DNA of 64,000 nt, from NCBI GenBank assembly GCA_034008185.1, contig CM067082.1, positions 128,465,988 through 128,529,987 on the forward strand. The letters run 5' to 3'. The translations under genes and the position numbers were made by a program. This DNA is from Gorsachius magnificus. Taxonomy: Eukaryota; Chordata; Aves; Pelecaniformes; Ardeidae. The notes under the pieces were generated by a model, which saw only the letters and a list, made by a program, of their open reading frames with translations, was not told the origin of the DNA and ran no database searches. Positions 47,701 through 60,300 of the stretch are shown one piece after another; position 1 is the first letter of the stretch, and each line of letters starts with the position of its first letter.

Positions 47701-50681
47701 GGAGAAATTTTAAAAACGTTGTCTTTAATAAGATGTGGAAAGTGACCTTAAGATCTGGGAACACAGTTTCCTCCTGAAGAGCTAGGATAAATCAGCAATG
47801 AAGAAAAAGTCCAAGACTGTAATCCCTAGGTAGACTGCTGAGTTTTCAACTTAAAGAAGGAATGGTTTTATCTCTAGTCTGGCAACCTAATAAAGTATTT
47901 AAGCCACACTTTCCCTGCAGCAATTAGACCTGTAAGGAAACTGTTCTAAAGGAAGGAGCCCACTCTTTGAGCTCTGGAACCTACATGATCTAAATACTGC
48001 AAGTCTACTGACTTGCATGACATAACCAAAAGGAAATCAGATATATTTGTTTGAGGCACCAGCCAAAGTAATGTCCTCACTTCACATTTAATGTCCATAA
48101 AAAATGTTTTCATATTTCTTCAAACACCCAGAATTGATAATGTCGTATCTATCATATATGTAGTTGAAGAGAGGATATGGAATATTGTATTAAAACCTAC
48201 AGACATCCTTCTTTGGAAAATGAAGACTGGCCTGTTAAGAACCTTGTCTGGGAGACTCCATTTCAGGACTGATTAATTCAAATGTGTTTATGCCATTTAC
48301 ACATAGATGTAATGTCAGATTGGTAGAGGCCATAGGCATAAGTTAAAACCTGTCCCCTCTTCCTCCTAGCCACACTGCAGACATCATACCCAGTGCCATC
48401 TATTTATTCTGAAGAACCCTCTCTTCTTCCCTGTGTCTTGTGATTTGGTAGTTTGTTCCTAAATGCAATCTCAGCTTTCATACATAAATAAAATAAGATC
48501 GTGGTTTGCCACTGAGTTGGCACTCAGGGCAAAGTCAACAGGAAAACTTTGCTGAATCTTTAATTGAACCCTTGTTCTGCTCAACTGTAGAGCTGGACAG
48601 CTTGAGAGCTTTGAATATAAGAACTGTAGACAGCAAATCATCACAGATTGAAGAGTTATGGGGCCATGAAAGCGCTGTCTTCTCCATGCCAACACCTTCT
48701 TAGGACCCTGGAAATTCAAGTAATTGCAATGCAAGTTGCAATAGAAGATTCAGCTGTGCACACAGGCAATTCCTTGCAAAGGTGAGGCCCTACTTTCCTC
48801 TTTCCCCCCTCTTTGATGTGTACATGAGAAGGTGAAACCCTAACACATGGCATTTTCTACAGAAAATAGACATGACATTAAATTACACAGTAGCGAAGGA
48901 GTTATTTCTTCGTGGTATGATTCTTTCCTCATTCAACAACATGAACCGTACTGGCATCTCTGACTAGTTCACTAGAAGGCTTAACATACTCTTATAAAAC
49001 TTGAGGTAGACAGTTATGTTTCCACTTAGGAGAATCAAGACGTAATTTTATTTTCCTTCAAGAAAATAACTCTGATACTGTTTATAGTGATAAAACAGCT
49101 GTTCTGTTCATCCTGTATGGCATCTGAGTGATCATAATAAATGGCATTCTATATATTATATTAGCTTATTTTTGTGATAGTACTTGTTTAAGTCTACTCC
49201 TCCTCATGCTGTATGTTTTTCAAGGTTAGCTCACATGCTACTAATTATACTTTTTAATTAAGTTACATTTTTAACTGTGTCATCAATCAATTCTGAGAAA
49301 TTTAATTTTCTGTAACAATGGCTTTAGGAAACCGGTACCATCTACAGACAGAATAGCTATTAGCATATGTAAATGGAAAAACATGGAAAAGAAGATGAGA
49401 CCTGTCTGTGGGCTCTGAAATTATCAATCTCCAAGACAAGATAAAAGAACAGCTTCCCTGTGGGAGACAATGACTTACTTCTTCATGATAGTTATTTAAT
49501 GTCAATGTACTTTACTCAGATAATAAATAAGAGGCGTTCCCCTGAGCCTGATTGCTTGTATAATGTGTTCTCATATATAATTATAAAGAGAATGAAAAGC
49601 CAAGATGGTGTGTGAGGAAGCAAACTAGCTTCACCACCCACCAGCTCTTCCCATGTTGTTGGCTGCTCACCTGGGCAATTAGCAGTGTCTGTGGCCAATA
49701 CCAAGTCTTTCACCTGCAGTCTGTATTTCAACATATTTGGGAACTTTATTTCCTTAACAAAGCAATCTTTAAAAACAAATCCATTCATTTGTTCCTAATA
49801 GAACATTATTAGTACATACCTAAAATGGGTGCAATAACCCCTAATTCAGGATACAAAAGAACCTTCAAGGACTGACCCTACAGGACAATTAACTACAAGT
49901 TAGCCACCGCTGCCTTCAGCAGATTTCAAGTGGGATTGATTCTGCTTTAAAATAAGAATACAGTAATCTTAACACCCCAAGTCTGAAAGTCACATAGCAC
50001 CAGCTGTTTAAGACTTACAGAAATAATAAGATGCTAACATCCCCAAAAGCTGTTTACCTTCCAGTGAACAGCTAGGTATTTATATTTAGCTAGAGATTAA
50101 AAACTTTAAAAGCCTGGCCCACAGTCCACACAGTGGGAGAATTAATACAAAGCTAGTGCACCATTTAAGTCCTATTAAACCATCCATCTGTAACTTTAAT
50201 GATACACAAGCCTCATGCTGACTTCTCCTGGAAGAATTACTCTCCTGCTGCATTCCTTCCATGTCTACACTACCAAGTTATGCAGGTACACATCAAATAT
50301 GCAAAAAAAGGGGTTTGGAAACTCAGGCAGGGGAAAAATAGTGAATAGCATACAACATCTACATCTAAAAGCTATAAAGATAGGATCTTTTTCCTAACTT
50401 CTCCCTTCTTCAGAAAACATGCATGAGAAGGAGAAGTTATGACTGACAAACAGGTTATTTGCAAATATCAAGCCTTTACTGCTGGCGAGCAATCACCACT
50501 TCCTAGTGAAAACTGGGCAAATTGGCAAAACTGTTTTGATGCAATATCCTAGTATTTCCCTAGGGAGTTAGGATGTTAGTACAGAGCAAAAGTACTCTGT
50601 CTCCACTAGAAAACAGTTACAACTGATACAGCATTTTTTTTTTGGTGAAATGCAGGGCCAAACACTTATTAAACATCTTAC
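44774..50681. other. Intergenic DNA, no gene recognised
   Basis: AT-rich sequence with a GAAA microsatellite (45,147-45,200) and no recognised exon. The 145-codon minus-strand frame at 46,259-46,696 lacks any recognisable domain. The last five bases before the LTR (50,677-50,681) are its likely left target duplication. Confidence 0.55.
45147..45200 (+). repeat. GAAA tetranucleotide microsatellite
   Basis: A run of GAAA units with one GAGA interruption changes to three CAAA units at the 3' end. It is purine-rich on the plus strand and probably length-variable. Confidence 0.92.
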
Positions 50682-51203
50682 TGTATGGGGACACATTGGG
50701 ATGGAGTTAATTTTCTTCATAGCAGCCCATATAGTGCTGTGTTTTAGGTTTGTGACCAAAACAGTGTTGTTAACACATCAGTGTTTTGGCTGCTGCTGAA
50801 CAGTGCTTACACAGTGTCAAGGGTCTCTCTCCAACTACCCCACCAAAGGCCACTAGGCTGGGGGTGGGCAAGAGGTTGGGAGGGGACACAGCTGGGACAG
50901 CTGACCCCAACTGTCCAGAGAGTCCATATAATGCCATGTTCAGCAATAAAACCTGGGGGGAGTTTTTCCAAAGTAGCCTTTGCTCAGAGACTGGCTGGGC
51001 GTTGGTCAGCTGGTGGTGAGTGGTTGCTTTTGCATCACTGGCTTTTTCCCCTCTTTTTTCCCCTTGCTTATTAAACTGTCTTTATGTCAACCCATGAGTT
51101 TTCTCACTTTTGCTCTTCTGATTCTCTCTCCCATCCCACCGGCAGAGGACCGAGTGAGCAACTGGGTGGGGGCTTAGCTACCAGCTGGGGTCAATCCACC
51201 ACA
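50682..51203 (+). mobile_element. Solo LTR of an avian endogenous retrovirus (ERVL-like)
   Basis: A 522-bp element starting with TG and ending with CA. It is flanked by CTTAC (50,677-50,681) and CTTAT (51,204-51,208), a 4-of-5 match consistent with an old 5-bp target duplication. In plus-strand sense it carries the TGGAGTTAATTTTCTTC block near the start, the GGGACAGCTGACCCCAACTG block mid-element and ATTAAACTGTCTTTATGTC (ATTAAA at 51,070-51,075). It is a relative of the LTR at 3,369-3,956, sharing the start and polyadenylation blocks, but is clearly diverged and lacks its long C run. No viral internal sequence is adjacent, so it is a solo LTR. Two overlapping open frames inside it are not genes. 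Confidence 0.88.
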
Positions 51204-54200
51204 CTTATCTAAAAGTCTTCTGTATTTCTATCTTGCCTGTTGTATTGTTCAAGATTCTCAGCCTCAGAAGAAGTAATGATGAAGCTGTCAGGGACCACAG
51301 AGTTAGGAAACCTGGTCTCCTAAGCAGCCCGCCAGGCAAAGAACTAGATTATTGCTTCACTGAAATTGCACAGGAATGAAGGTATTTTTCATGAGGACAA
51401 AGAGTTTGGTTGGAAGATTTGCCAACCTGCTCTAATTTGGACTAAATTTTTTCTTGTGCCATGCATTCACAGACCTCCTGGTAGGAAAAGGCAGGAGCTG
51501 AAAATAGTCACAGCTGGGGACCTAATTACAGCATAATTGCCAGCCTGTCCATGTTGATATTTTGGGGAGCCTTAGAACAAATACAGCATAGTTATCTGTA
51601 CCTCACTGGAGTTTTATGTCATGCCCTCAGAATATTTCCTCTGGCTTTTGGGCCAATAAAATCCTGAACCCACTTCTATCCTCCCCACGCCAGGTATGAA
51701 GGAGCACACAGTGATGTCCTGTGGTCTGATTTTAACCCTTCCATACATTTCTGGATACGAAAGGCGGTAACAGTTCTAACAAAGGAGGCACTATACATTA
51801 TGCATCTCCTCATGAATCACATACAGAAACAATTTTAAAAAAAATTAATAACTAAAATTTAAATCAAGTAGAATTAAAATATGTATACACAAAGTTAAAT
51901 CAGGATATAACCAAAAAATTTCACAGAGAGAGAAAAAAAAAAAATAAAGGTATTTCATTTTACCGCACAAATTAAAATCAGAGTTTTAATTGAGTAGAGA
52001 CAACAGAAGACTTGACCACTGCTTCTAGCCCCAAAGCACTTCAAATGCAGTGATACTCATCAGAAGATTTGAGGTTTGTTCTTGGATCTACTGGAGGTGC
52101 TATCTCATAGGTACAATACTTAGAGAACCATGGAGGGACCATGACTATGACTTAGAGACAATAACCAGGGGACCATGACCTCAGGGTTTGCTGGGGAGAG
52201 AAATAATTGGGATAATGTTTGGGAAAATCTCATAACAGGGTGGTTTAGTACTAATACTTTTCAAAAGGCAAAAATCTATTCTTGCTCTCATCAAAGGTAA
52301 TAGCAAAATTATTAATTTTAGCACAGACAGAAATATATTTTAAGTAATGGAGAAGTCAGTGGTATATTCAGAGTATAGCTCAACCAAGACACTAAAGAAT
52401 AATCAATTACAAAAGGAAGGAAGAGTTTACAAATCTTGAATTCTCTTAAACATTTGCTTTTCAATTTAAAACAATTCCTTCATAAATAAGAGTATGTCAA
52501 ACTAGACATAAAAGCGTGTACACCTGTAAGCTTAGGATATACTTTTCTTCATTTAGAAGAGTCCTTTAAAATCTTTTTTTCTGTCTTTCATTCAACAACT
52601 GGAGAATTGCAAATATTTTCTATAACATCAAAGCATTTTAAAATTTTCATACTTACCTGTGAGTTTTTAAACAAATTTTAGATTTTCCCTGAAAGTCCAA
52701 TCTAAACGCAACCCAAAGTTAAAATAATGAAAGTGTTTACTGTGGCATATTAACGAGTTAAAAGATAATACATGGGGTTAATCCCTTGTGGATGTTAGCT
52801 AGCTGTGCATTTTATCCCAAGGGGACAGTGAGCTATTTCCAGTTTCACTCCAAAGCCCTTTTTTTTGCATATATAAGAAATATGAAACTGTATTTTGTAC
52901 AACTTTGCCTTTTCTTATATATATGTGTTTGTGTGCTTGTGTCTCTTCTCATACGCATAGGTGAAAGATACTGGATACTCCAAGTCCAGTCATTGCTTTC
53001 ACCTAGATCTAGTTTAGAAAGTCACACAAAATCAGAGTTATTCATACACATAGAGTAAAAGAGGTCTTGTCTAAGTGACTTTGAAAAAACTGTCTTTAAA
53101 CTAAGTTCTAAAATTAAAAAAAAACCTGTGTTGTTTCACGTCTCATACTTCATGTGGGATTTTTGTTTAATGGGTTTTGTAGTCTCCAAGATTCTTCCAA
53201 ATACCCCATTCTTTAAATGATGGTAGTACTCCATAATTGCTTATCCTGAAATAATATAAATACCAAGGTGTGAGAGGGGGAACATGTTGATTACTGTTTC
53301 AGGTTTGTGGCAGCTCTTTAAAGAGCCTGAGGATCCTCCAGAAGAAGGTGTTTAGAAGGCAGAAAGAATTATTTCATGGCAGGATGCTGCTGAAGCTCTG
53401 TACACATGATTTACATGAACTGGAAAGTGTGTAAGCAAAATGTTTGCTCTTACATTTTTGTAGAATTTGGGCCTAAAGCACTCTCTCTACGTGAGAAAGC
53501 ATGACAGAATTTGTCTTTAAGACATTTTGTTTGCAACTACTTCTAGAAGCAACTAACCTTTCTGTCTAAAAGGTTCTCTTCTACATTTTTACAGAGGAAT
53601 ATACATAGAAGAGCAACATTTTAATAGGAGGAAAACCCTATCCTACCAATAACGAAAATGTAGCTTTTATTTCACTATCATACGGTTATGAGCAATGTCA
53701 TACATCCAGGTTTTAGGTTTCTATTGTTTTGTTTTGTTTTTCTGGAGCGTGTGTTTGCATAACCCATGAGAGCAGAGCTTAAAAAAAAAAATAAGCAGAT
53801 GCTTTTATATTCTAGTGCAAATGGGTCTCAGTGGCTTTTGGCTATCTCATCTAGGGTTTTTTGTAATATTTTTAATGTTTATTCAGTAAGATTTTATGGA
53901 ACTCTTCACTGAAAACTACCTCCAGAACTGCCACTGAAATAACCATAAACATGCACGCACATATGCACACACATGCAGCCATCTCGGTCCAGCAGAGTTA
54001 TAGTGTGGGACATCTTCAATCATGTCCACAGCGCCAAATGGTTGTGCTACAGAGCATAAGGTTAATGCAGAGCCAAGGTCGGAGAGCACGTCTTCGTACT
54101 GAACTGCTGACAAAACATGCCGTTCCCAAGCAGCTGGGAACTGTTTTTCTAAATAGTTTTCATGATTCCTATTAATCAGTTGACTCCTCTAGAGCCCCAT

Positions 54201-54957
54201 GGGTTACAGTTACAAAAACTTTATGAGAAAGTAAACCAGTATATTCTTTGTGCCTATATTAATGAAAATCTACAAAACCTATCTACTGGTTTATGATCAG
54301 ACTATTTAAAAACAAGCACTTTGCAGGTATATTCCCGTACATTGTCTTCATTCATGGAGATACGCCTAGGCAGTTATTGCTATTCTGGAAATTTTAAGAA
54401 AAATCAATCAAATGTATAAATACTGCTAAAACTAATGAATTTGCACTTATAAATTAAGCTCACCATAAGCAATTTCTTGTGTTCATTGAAAGATGTAAAT
54501 TTCTCGTGGAACAAGACACAAGGTCTCATATTCAAAGCTTGATTATTGTACTTACACATAGCAATGTTTTTCACAATTGTAAGTCACTAATATGCCCTAT
54601 TACACTGACAGTATCTTGTTAGCTACATTTTGGTTTTACTTAGATAAACTTTCACAGATGGGAAAAGCAGCCTTAATATTTGCTGCACAGAGAATAGCTC
54701 CAGAGTGAAATTACAGCTGGATTGACAGGTTCAATGTTTTTATTCCAGTGGGCACTGCAACTGCAGTATTTGAAACTGAAGATTTTTTGTAGAAACTTGA
54801 AAGTTTTCATAGAACATTAGTAAGATTGCTTTGCAATAACTAATAATGCTTTACTCAAGCTACTGAAAAGTCCAGAAATAATTGTAGAAAGTACTAAAGA
54901 TCTTGAGTGTTCAAAATCTAACAAATAAAGTAATTTAAATAATTTGTAATGAACTCT
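51204..54957. other. Intergenic DNA, no gene recognised
   Basis: AT-rich sequence with an AT/GT-type low-complexity patch near 52,915-52,943 and A runs (for example about 51,937-51,947). No exon, RNA gene or interspersed repeat was recognised. Confidence 0.55.
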
Positions 54958-56316
54958 CTTTAGTAGAGGAAGAGCAGGTTAGGGAATATTTAAACAAACT
55001 GGACATAAACAAATCTCTCAGACTGGGTGGGATTCAGCCATATGTGCTGAGGGAGCTGGCCAATATCTCAGTTATCTTTGAAATGTCATGGCCATCAGGG
55101 GAGGTTTCTGAGGTTGGGAAGAAGGCACTGTCTCCACTGTCTTCAAGAATTGCAAAAAGGACAGTCTGGGAACTACAGGCAGGTCAGCCTCACCTTGAAC
55201 CATTAGAAGGTGATGAAGCCAACCACCCTGGAAACCATTTTCAAACACAGTAAGGCAAGAAGGTTGTTTGGCATAGTCAGCAGGGATTGATGAAGGGGAA
55301 ATCATGCCTGGCCAACCTGCTGGCCTTGTACAGCAAAATGACAAGTTCAGTGGACAAAGAGAGAGCAGTGGATTTTGTTTACCTCAACTTTAGCAAAGCT
55401 TTCAACACTGTCTACCTCTTCATAGACAAGCTAGATAAACAGATAGTGATGTGGACTAAAAACTGTCTGCACTGCTGGGCTTAAAGGGTTGTGATCAGTG
55501 GCACAAAGTCAGGCTGTATGCCACTCATTAGTGGTGTATCCCAGGGACCAATACTGGGGCTAATACTGTTTAATACCTTCATTCATAACCTGGATGATTG
55601 GACAGAGTGCCCTGTCAGCAACTTTGAAATAACTAGGAGTTCCTGATGGACCAGATGTTTGTGCTGCCGTTCAGAGGGACCTCGATAGATTGGAAAAAAT
55701 GGGAAAACAGGAATCGCATGTTCAAGAAAGGGAAATGCAAAAGGCCTGCCCCTGGGAGAAAAATTCCATGCATGGGGTACAGAGTGGGGGCCAACTGGAA
55801 GCAGCTTTGCAGAAAGGACCTGGAGGGTCCTGGTGGACAAAAAGTTGGACATGAGCCAGCAATTTGCCCTTGCAGCAAAGGCAGCCAATAGCCCTTGGGC
55901 TGCATTAGGAAAAGTGACACCAGCAGGTCAAGGGAGGTGATCCTTCCCTGCTACTTAGGACTGGTGAGACATGGAGTGCTAGGTCCATTTCTGGGCTCGC
56001 TGGTGCAACAAAGACTTGGACATGCTGGATTGCATCCAGTGAAGGGACAGGAAGATGATCAAGGGATTGGTGCATCTGATATATGAGGAGAGGCTGAGAG
56101 AGCTGGGACAGTTTTGGAGAACGGAAGGCTCAGGGGGGATCTCCAGGTTTAGAGATATGAGACAGAGGGGCAGTAAAGAAGACAGAACCAGGCCATTTCC
56201 AGTGGTGCTCATTTAAAGGACAAGAAGTAATGGGCAGAAACTGAAACACAGGAAGTTCTGTTTAAACATAAGAAAAAACTTATTTACTGTGACAGTGGTC
56301 AAACACTGAAACAGTA
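54958..56316 (+). mobile_element. CR1 LINE with decayed reverse transcriptase
   Basis: The longest CR1 copy in the window begins within ORF2 and follows its order. First come the segment encoding REYLNKLDINKS-like residues and a VLRELA block (near 55,044), then KGKSCLANLLALY (from about 55,290), NFSKAFNTV (near 55,385-55,415; the family normally has DFSKAFDTV), a SGVSQGPILG region (near 55,529-55,560) and the C-terminal part to about 56,310. The frame is broken by frameshifts and stops, such as a TAA ending the open segment at 55,484. The FADD catalytic motif expected near 55,615-55,640 is lost in a small deletion and rearrangement. The copy ends without the CR1 3' untranslated end, just where a second CR1 follows at 56,478. 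It cannot move by itself. Confidence 0.9.
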
Positions 56317-56477
56317 CTAAAAGGCCTATTTCTCTCCTTTGCTCAGTGTGGCCGCTTCAGAAGTCTTTTGGTCTTTGGTTTCTGCAGGGGCATTCAACTG
56401 AGCATTATCCTCTTCAAACCCATGGATCTGGCAATCTTTCCAGATTCCCTGAGCAGGCAACAGGACTGCAGGAAACA
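56317..56477. other. Spacer between two CR1 copies
   Basis: About 160 bases separate the truncated end of the first CR1 from the second. It does not resemble the missing CR1 3' part. It may be flanking DNA, a diverged 5' part of the second copy or filler from a rearrangement. Confidence 0.4.
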
Positions 56478-56831
56478 AGGAGAGGAAGACTGAACACTCT
56501 CTACAACTACCTGAAAGGAGGTTGTAGAGGGGTGGGTGTTGGTCTCTTCTCCCAAGTAACAAGTAGTAGAATGAGAGGAAACAACGTCAGGTTGCACCAG
56601 GGGAGGTTTAGATAGGATATTAAGAAAAATTTCTTCACCAAAAGGGTTATCAAGCATTGGAACATGCTGACCAGGGAAGTGGTTGAGTCCCCATCCCTGG
56701 GGGTATTTAAAAGATGCTTAGATGTGGTGCTTAGGGACATGGTTTAGTGGTGGACTTGGCAGTGCTAGGTTTACAGTTGGACTCAATGATCTTAAAGGTC
56801 TTTTCCAACTTAAACGACTCTATAATTATGT
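56478..56831 (+). mobile_element. CR1 LINE, second copy, 3' end
   Basis: This copy starts in the last codons of ORF2 (a CTCTACAACTACCTGAAAGG block near 56,498-56,517) and runs through the 3' untranslated part. Typical blocks are GATGTGGTGCTTAGGGACAT (56,720-56,739), GGTTTAGTGGTGGACTTGG (56,741-56,759) and TTGGACTCAATGATCTTA (56,776-56,793), with a decayed octamer end. Its 3' part is of a different CR1 subfamily from the copy at 2,819-3,111, which has the GCAGGGGGGTTGGACTGGATGATC type. Confidence 0.88.
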
Positions 56832-57219
56832 GTCTCTATGAACTGGTTCCAACAGTGCTACCTATGTTCTGCAATAAGGCCGAGGACTGAAATACTGGAC
56901 AATACTTCCAAAGCTATCAGTGTAAGTTTTTTCTGATTCATGAAAAAGGAAAAAACACAATTTTCTTATGGAGGCTTAAAAGATCTTTGCAGGGAGTTGA
57001 TAGTATCAGGAGATATAGGTCATGAACAGAAAAAAAATCCCCTAGATATTAAAATTTGGCATCTGTAATGCGACTTGCACTGAACGCAAATTCGCATGGC
57101 AATATGCAGTAAAAATTCTGCTTAGATGCTTTAGGCAGATTTACAGTTTAAACCATAGGACAAAACAATAAACCTCCTATATCCACCAGTATAATTTTAT
57201 ATCCTTTATATTTAAAAGG

Positions 57220-57302
57220 CACACATGTATGTATTTACACATATGCATACACAGACACATACATTCTTCATATGCATATATAAACATATATATACACACG
57301 CA
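57220..57302. repeat. AC/AT low-complexity patch
   Basis: Degenerate ACAC, CATA and TATA units form a decayed dinucleotide repeat. The 60-codon open frame overlapping it is an artefact of low complexity. Confidence 0.7.
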
Positions 57303-60300
57303 TGTAAGTTATGACAAACTGCTCCAAACCAGATTTGGAGGGAAGCCCAGAGAAGTAGACATTAAATTTAATATGAAAAGAAAAAAGCAAAAGGAAAATT
57401 TGGGGAGTTAAACTGTTTTCTAGTTTGCACACTAAATGCTAGTCAATGGTTTGGAATATTGGATATTGCCCTGAGCTTTGCTAGGCAGACAGCATAGAGA
57501 GATACAGTGGGCAATTTATAGAGCCAACCAGAGACAAAAATGTTTTGAAATTTCCACAGAATGGAGGGAAATATTTTAAAGAATACTTGGCAATTCCTTT
57601 TCCTGCTTGTTTTCTTTTTCCCCAGCAAGCTTACTCTGGTCATTACTATATCTACATATTTAAGTGCATGAGTACGCACGTACACACTAAGGAGATTAGA
57701 TCACTCAAACAAGATGAGAAATCCCAGATGCAAGCCATGGATGTTCTCCATTTATACATAAAAGACAACCCCTTGGGGAATCTAACCACTCTTCAATTGC
57801 AAAACATTTAATGGTGCAGAGAGGATGTGGATCTTGATCCTGCAAACACTTAAGCATGTGCTGCAGTGTAAGCTGTTAAATAGTCCAAAGAAGTCAAGTG
57901 TGTAAAGCTAAGTACATAATTTAGTTGCAAATTGAAGGTCTTAAAACACTGCAGAATGTATTTCTTTTAAAGCTCCAACTATTTCTTTTTTGCCTTAGCA
58001 ATACCTTGCAAAGCAGGAACAGATAATCACAGCTTGAAAATCTTCTAACAGAATTCTTGTAAAACTAAAGATTACACTCAGAAGGGGCAACTGTCATAAC
58101 CTTTATGTTCACAGATGCTGAAAAAATACTGGTGGTCTAGGGATTATCTTCAAATACACAATGCTAAGGCTCCAGCCGAATAGCAGGACGCCTGTTCTTA
58201 GCAGAGCAGCAAGTCTGGCAACAGAGAGGTAAGAGCATCACAAAGAGTCATAGAACTACAGAAGGGGAATTCCTAGTTTTACAAATCAGCAAATGCACTA
58301 TCTCTAGATTAAATCTGTATCATCAAAAAGGAAAGATGTGAAATAAGGTCTGACTGATTATATTGCCTTTGCAGAGGGCTTAGAGACAGAATGTTTTAAC
58401 TTCAGCAAACCTGCTATTAATGGTTTGTGGAGTTTAAAATGACCTTTCATCCTCAAAATACAGATGAGCTGGCTTCTACATATGTGGGGGTACTCTGAAA
58501 AGAAAAGCCAAGGAGGTTATCAAAGACTGAGTGGGAAAAAAAATGTTACAGAGGATCTCTCTTGCTTAAAAAATTGGTTTTAGTTCTATGACTGTCATTA
58601 TACACAAGACAAATAATCATCTTTTTGTCCCCCCTACATTATCTTCCTTCTTGATTGAACATTCCTTCATTCCCCTATGAACAAGCCTATATCACTATGT
58701 AGACAAAAATGAACAGATTTTAAACAGCCTTTTCCTTTGTAATGTATGTAAGTTCAGACCAGTCTAAATATAGCAGAATGAAAGAAAGGAAATGTTTCAT
58801 TGTATTGATAATTTTTACTTCTAAGTATCTTCACTTTTGAGCAACAGTCACTTTAGGTTAGTAACTAATCAGGTCACTCCTGCTTTCAGATAGTTAAAGA
58901 ACAGCATGGACCAGGATAATTATTCTTTTCATCTGAATGCAGAGGACATCAGCTTGGAATAGTCCTGGTGGGACACAGTAGATGTGTTTGAGATACCTGT
59001 TAGCCGTCGACGTGTGTGTGTGAAGCTTTAAACTGTGATATTCTACATTTTCACAAGGGACTCTTAAGCGTTAATCTCCATCACATTTGAGGGCAGGTTA
59101 CAAAACAAATTTCTAATAGGTGTTTGAGGACTGTTGAAGATGTGAGAAATTTTGTCATCAAGTGGTTTTCATTAGCTCCTCTTTTGATTTTACACTTGTG
59201 GACTGTATTTTGAATTCATGACAGTAGATCCTGCAAAAGGAAAGTATTATATGCAATGGAAAACTAAAAACACACAGGCAGGACCAAAAGAAAACTCACT
59301 TAAATATAAAGCCTTCTCTCCCTGATTACTGGAACTGTATTAAAATCTTAGAAATCCCATGACCAACTTTTACCAGCACAAAGTCATGTGGCTCAGTGGG
59401 GCCACACCAGTGTAACTAGGTGTCCCCCACCAGGGACTATTACAACACCCAACATTTTCCATTCTTTTAAACCTTTCTCCCTCAACTTGCCTTCAGACAT
59501 TGCTGTAGTATAACAATATAATTTGGGTCTGCTTTTTACAGTTTTTTCTGGTATCTTTTATGTTGATTCCATCTGACAGTTTCAGCAATGACCTGCTGAA
59601 AGCATTCTCCGAGCCCGTGGGTGGTCTCTGAACCACACAGCCAAAGAATTGAAAACTGAACAGTATTACAGACCAATAGGCCTAACAGGAGATTTTTAAT
59701 ATTAAGATACATTTATTTAATTTTATATTTTCATAGCTCAGGATCATAAACAACACTTAGGATACCAATAGCAATAGGATGCTCTACTACTGACAGTAAC
59801 ACAGTATTTCTATAGCTCCTTAAAGCACAGCAGCTCAAAGCTCTTCCAGCTGATGAATTTCACTTAATTGAAAATTAAGATGCAGCAGGAAATAGGACTG
59901 TGTTTTACCAGCACTAGCTTTTCTACTGCTGACAGAAGAGACACAGAGGTTCGTGGCTTTGTTCTGTTCACCTATCAAAACTTTCAGGTACTTGTCAAAA
60001 CCACATTTCTTCATCAGAAATAGCGTAAGCTACTGACATGTCTTCTGAACATTTTCAAGTTTGAAGGAGTGTCGTATGGTACAAAGTAAATGAGGATTTG
60101 ACATTAGTAATTATGTCAAGGACACCCATAATGTAGAATAAAGTATTGCAATTCTAGCAATAGCACTCGATATCTTTCTATCAGTTATATGTCCACAGAT
60201 GTAAATTAATACATCCATTTATTTAACAATTAGTTTTATTCAACTAATACTTTGTTAATTCTAGATAGAAATCAGAGTTTGATATATCCTTATATACCCT

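Noticed and set aside
50781..51074. Overlapping 97- and 77-codon frames as genes
   Set aside because: They lie wholly inside the solo LTR, which has no coding function.
55287..55484. Reverse-transcriptase-like open frame as a functional gene
   Set aside because: It is a short surviving segment of a truncated CR1 LINE; stops, frameshifts and loss of the catalytic motif show it is dead.
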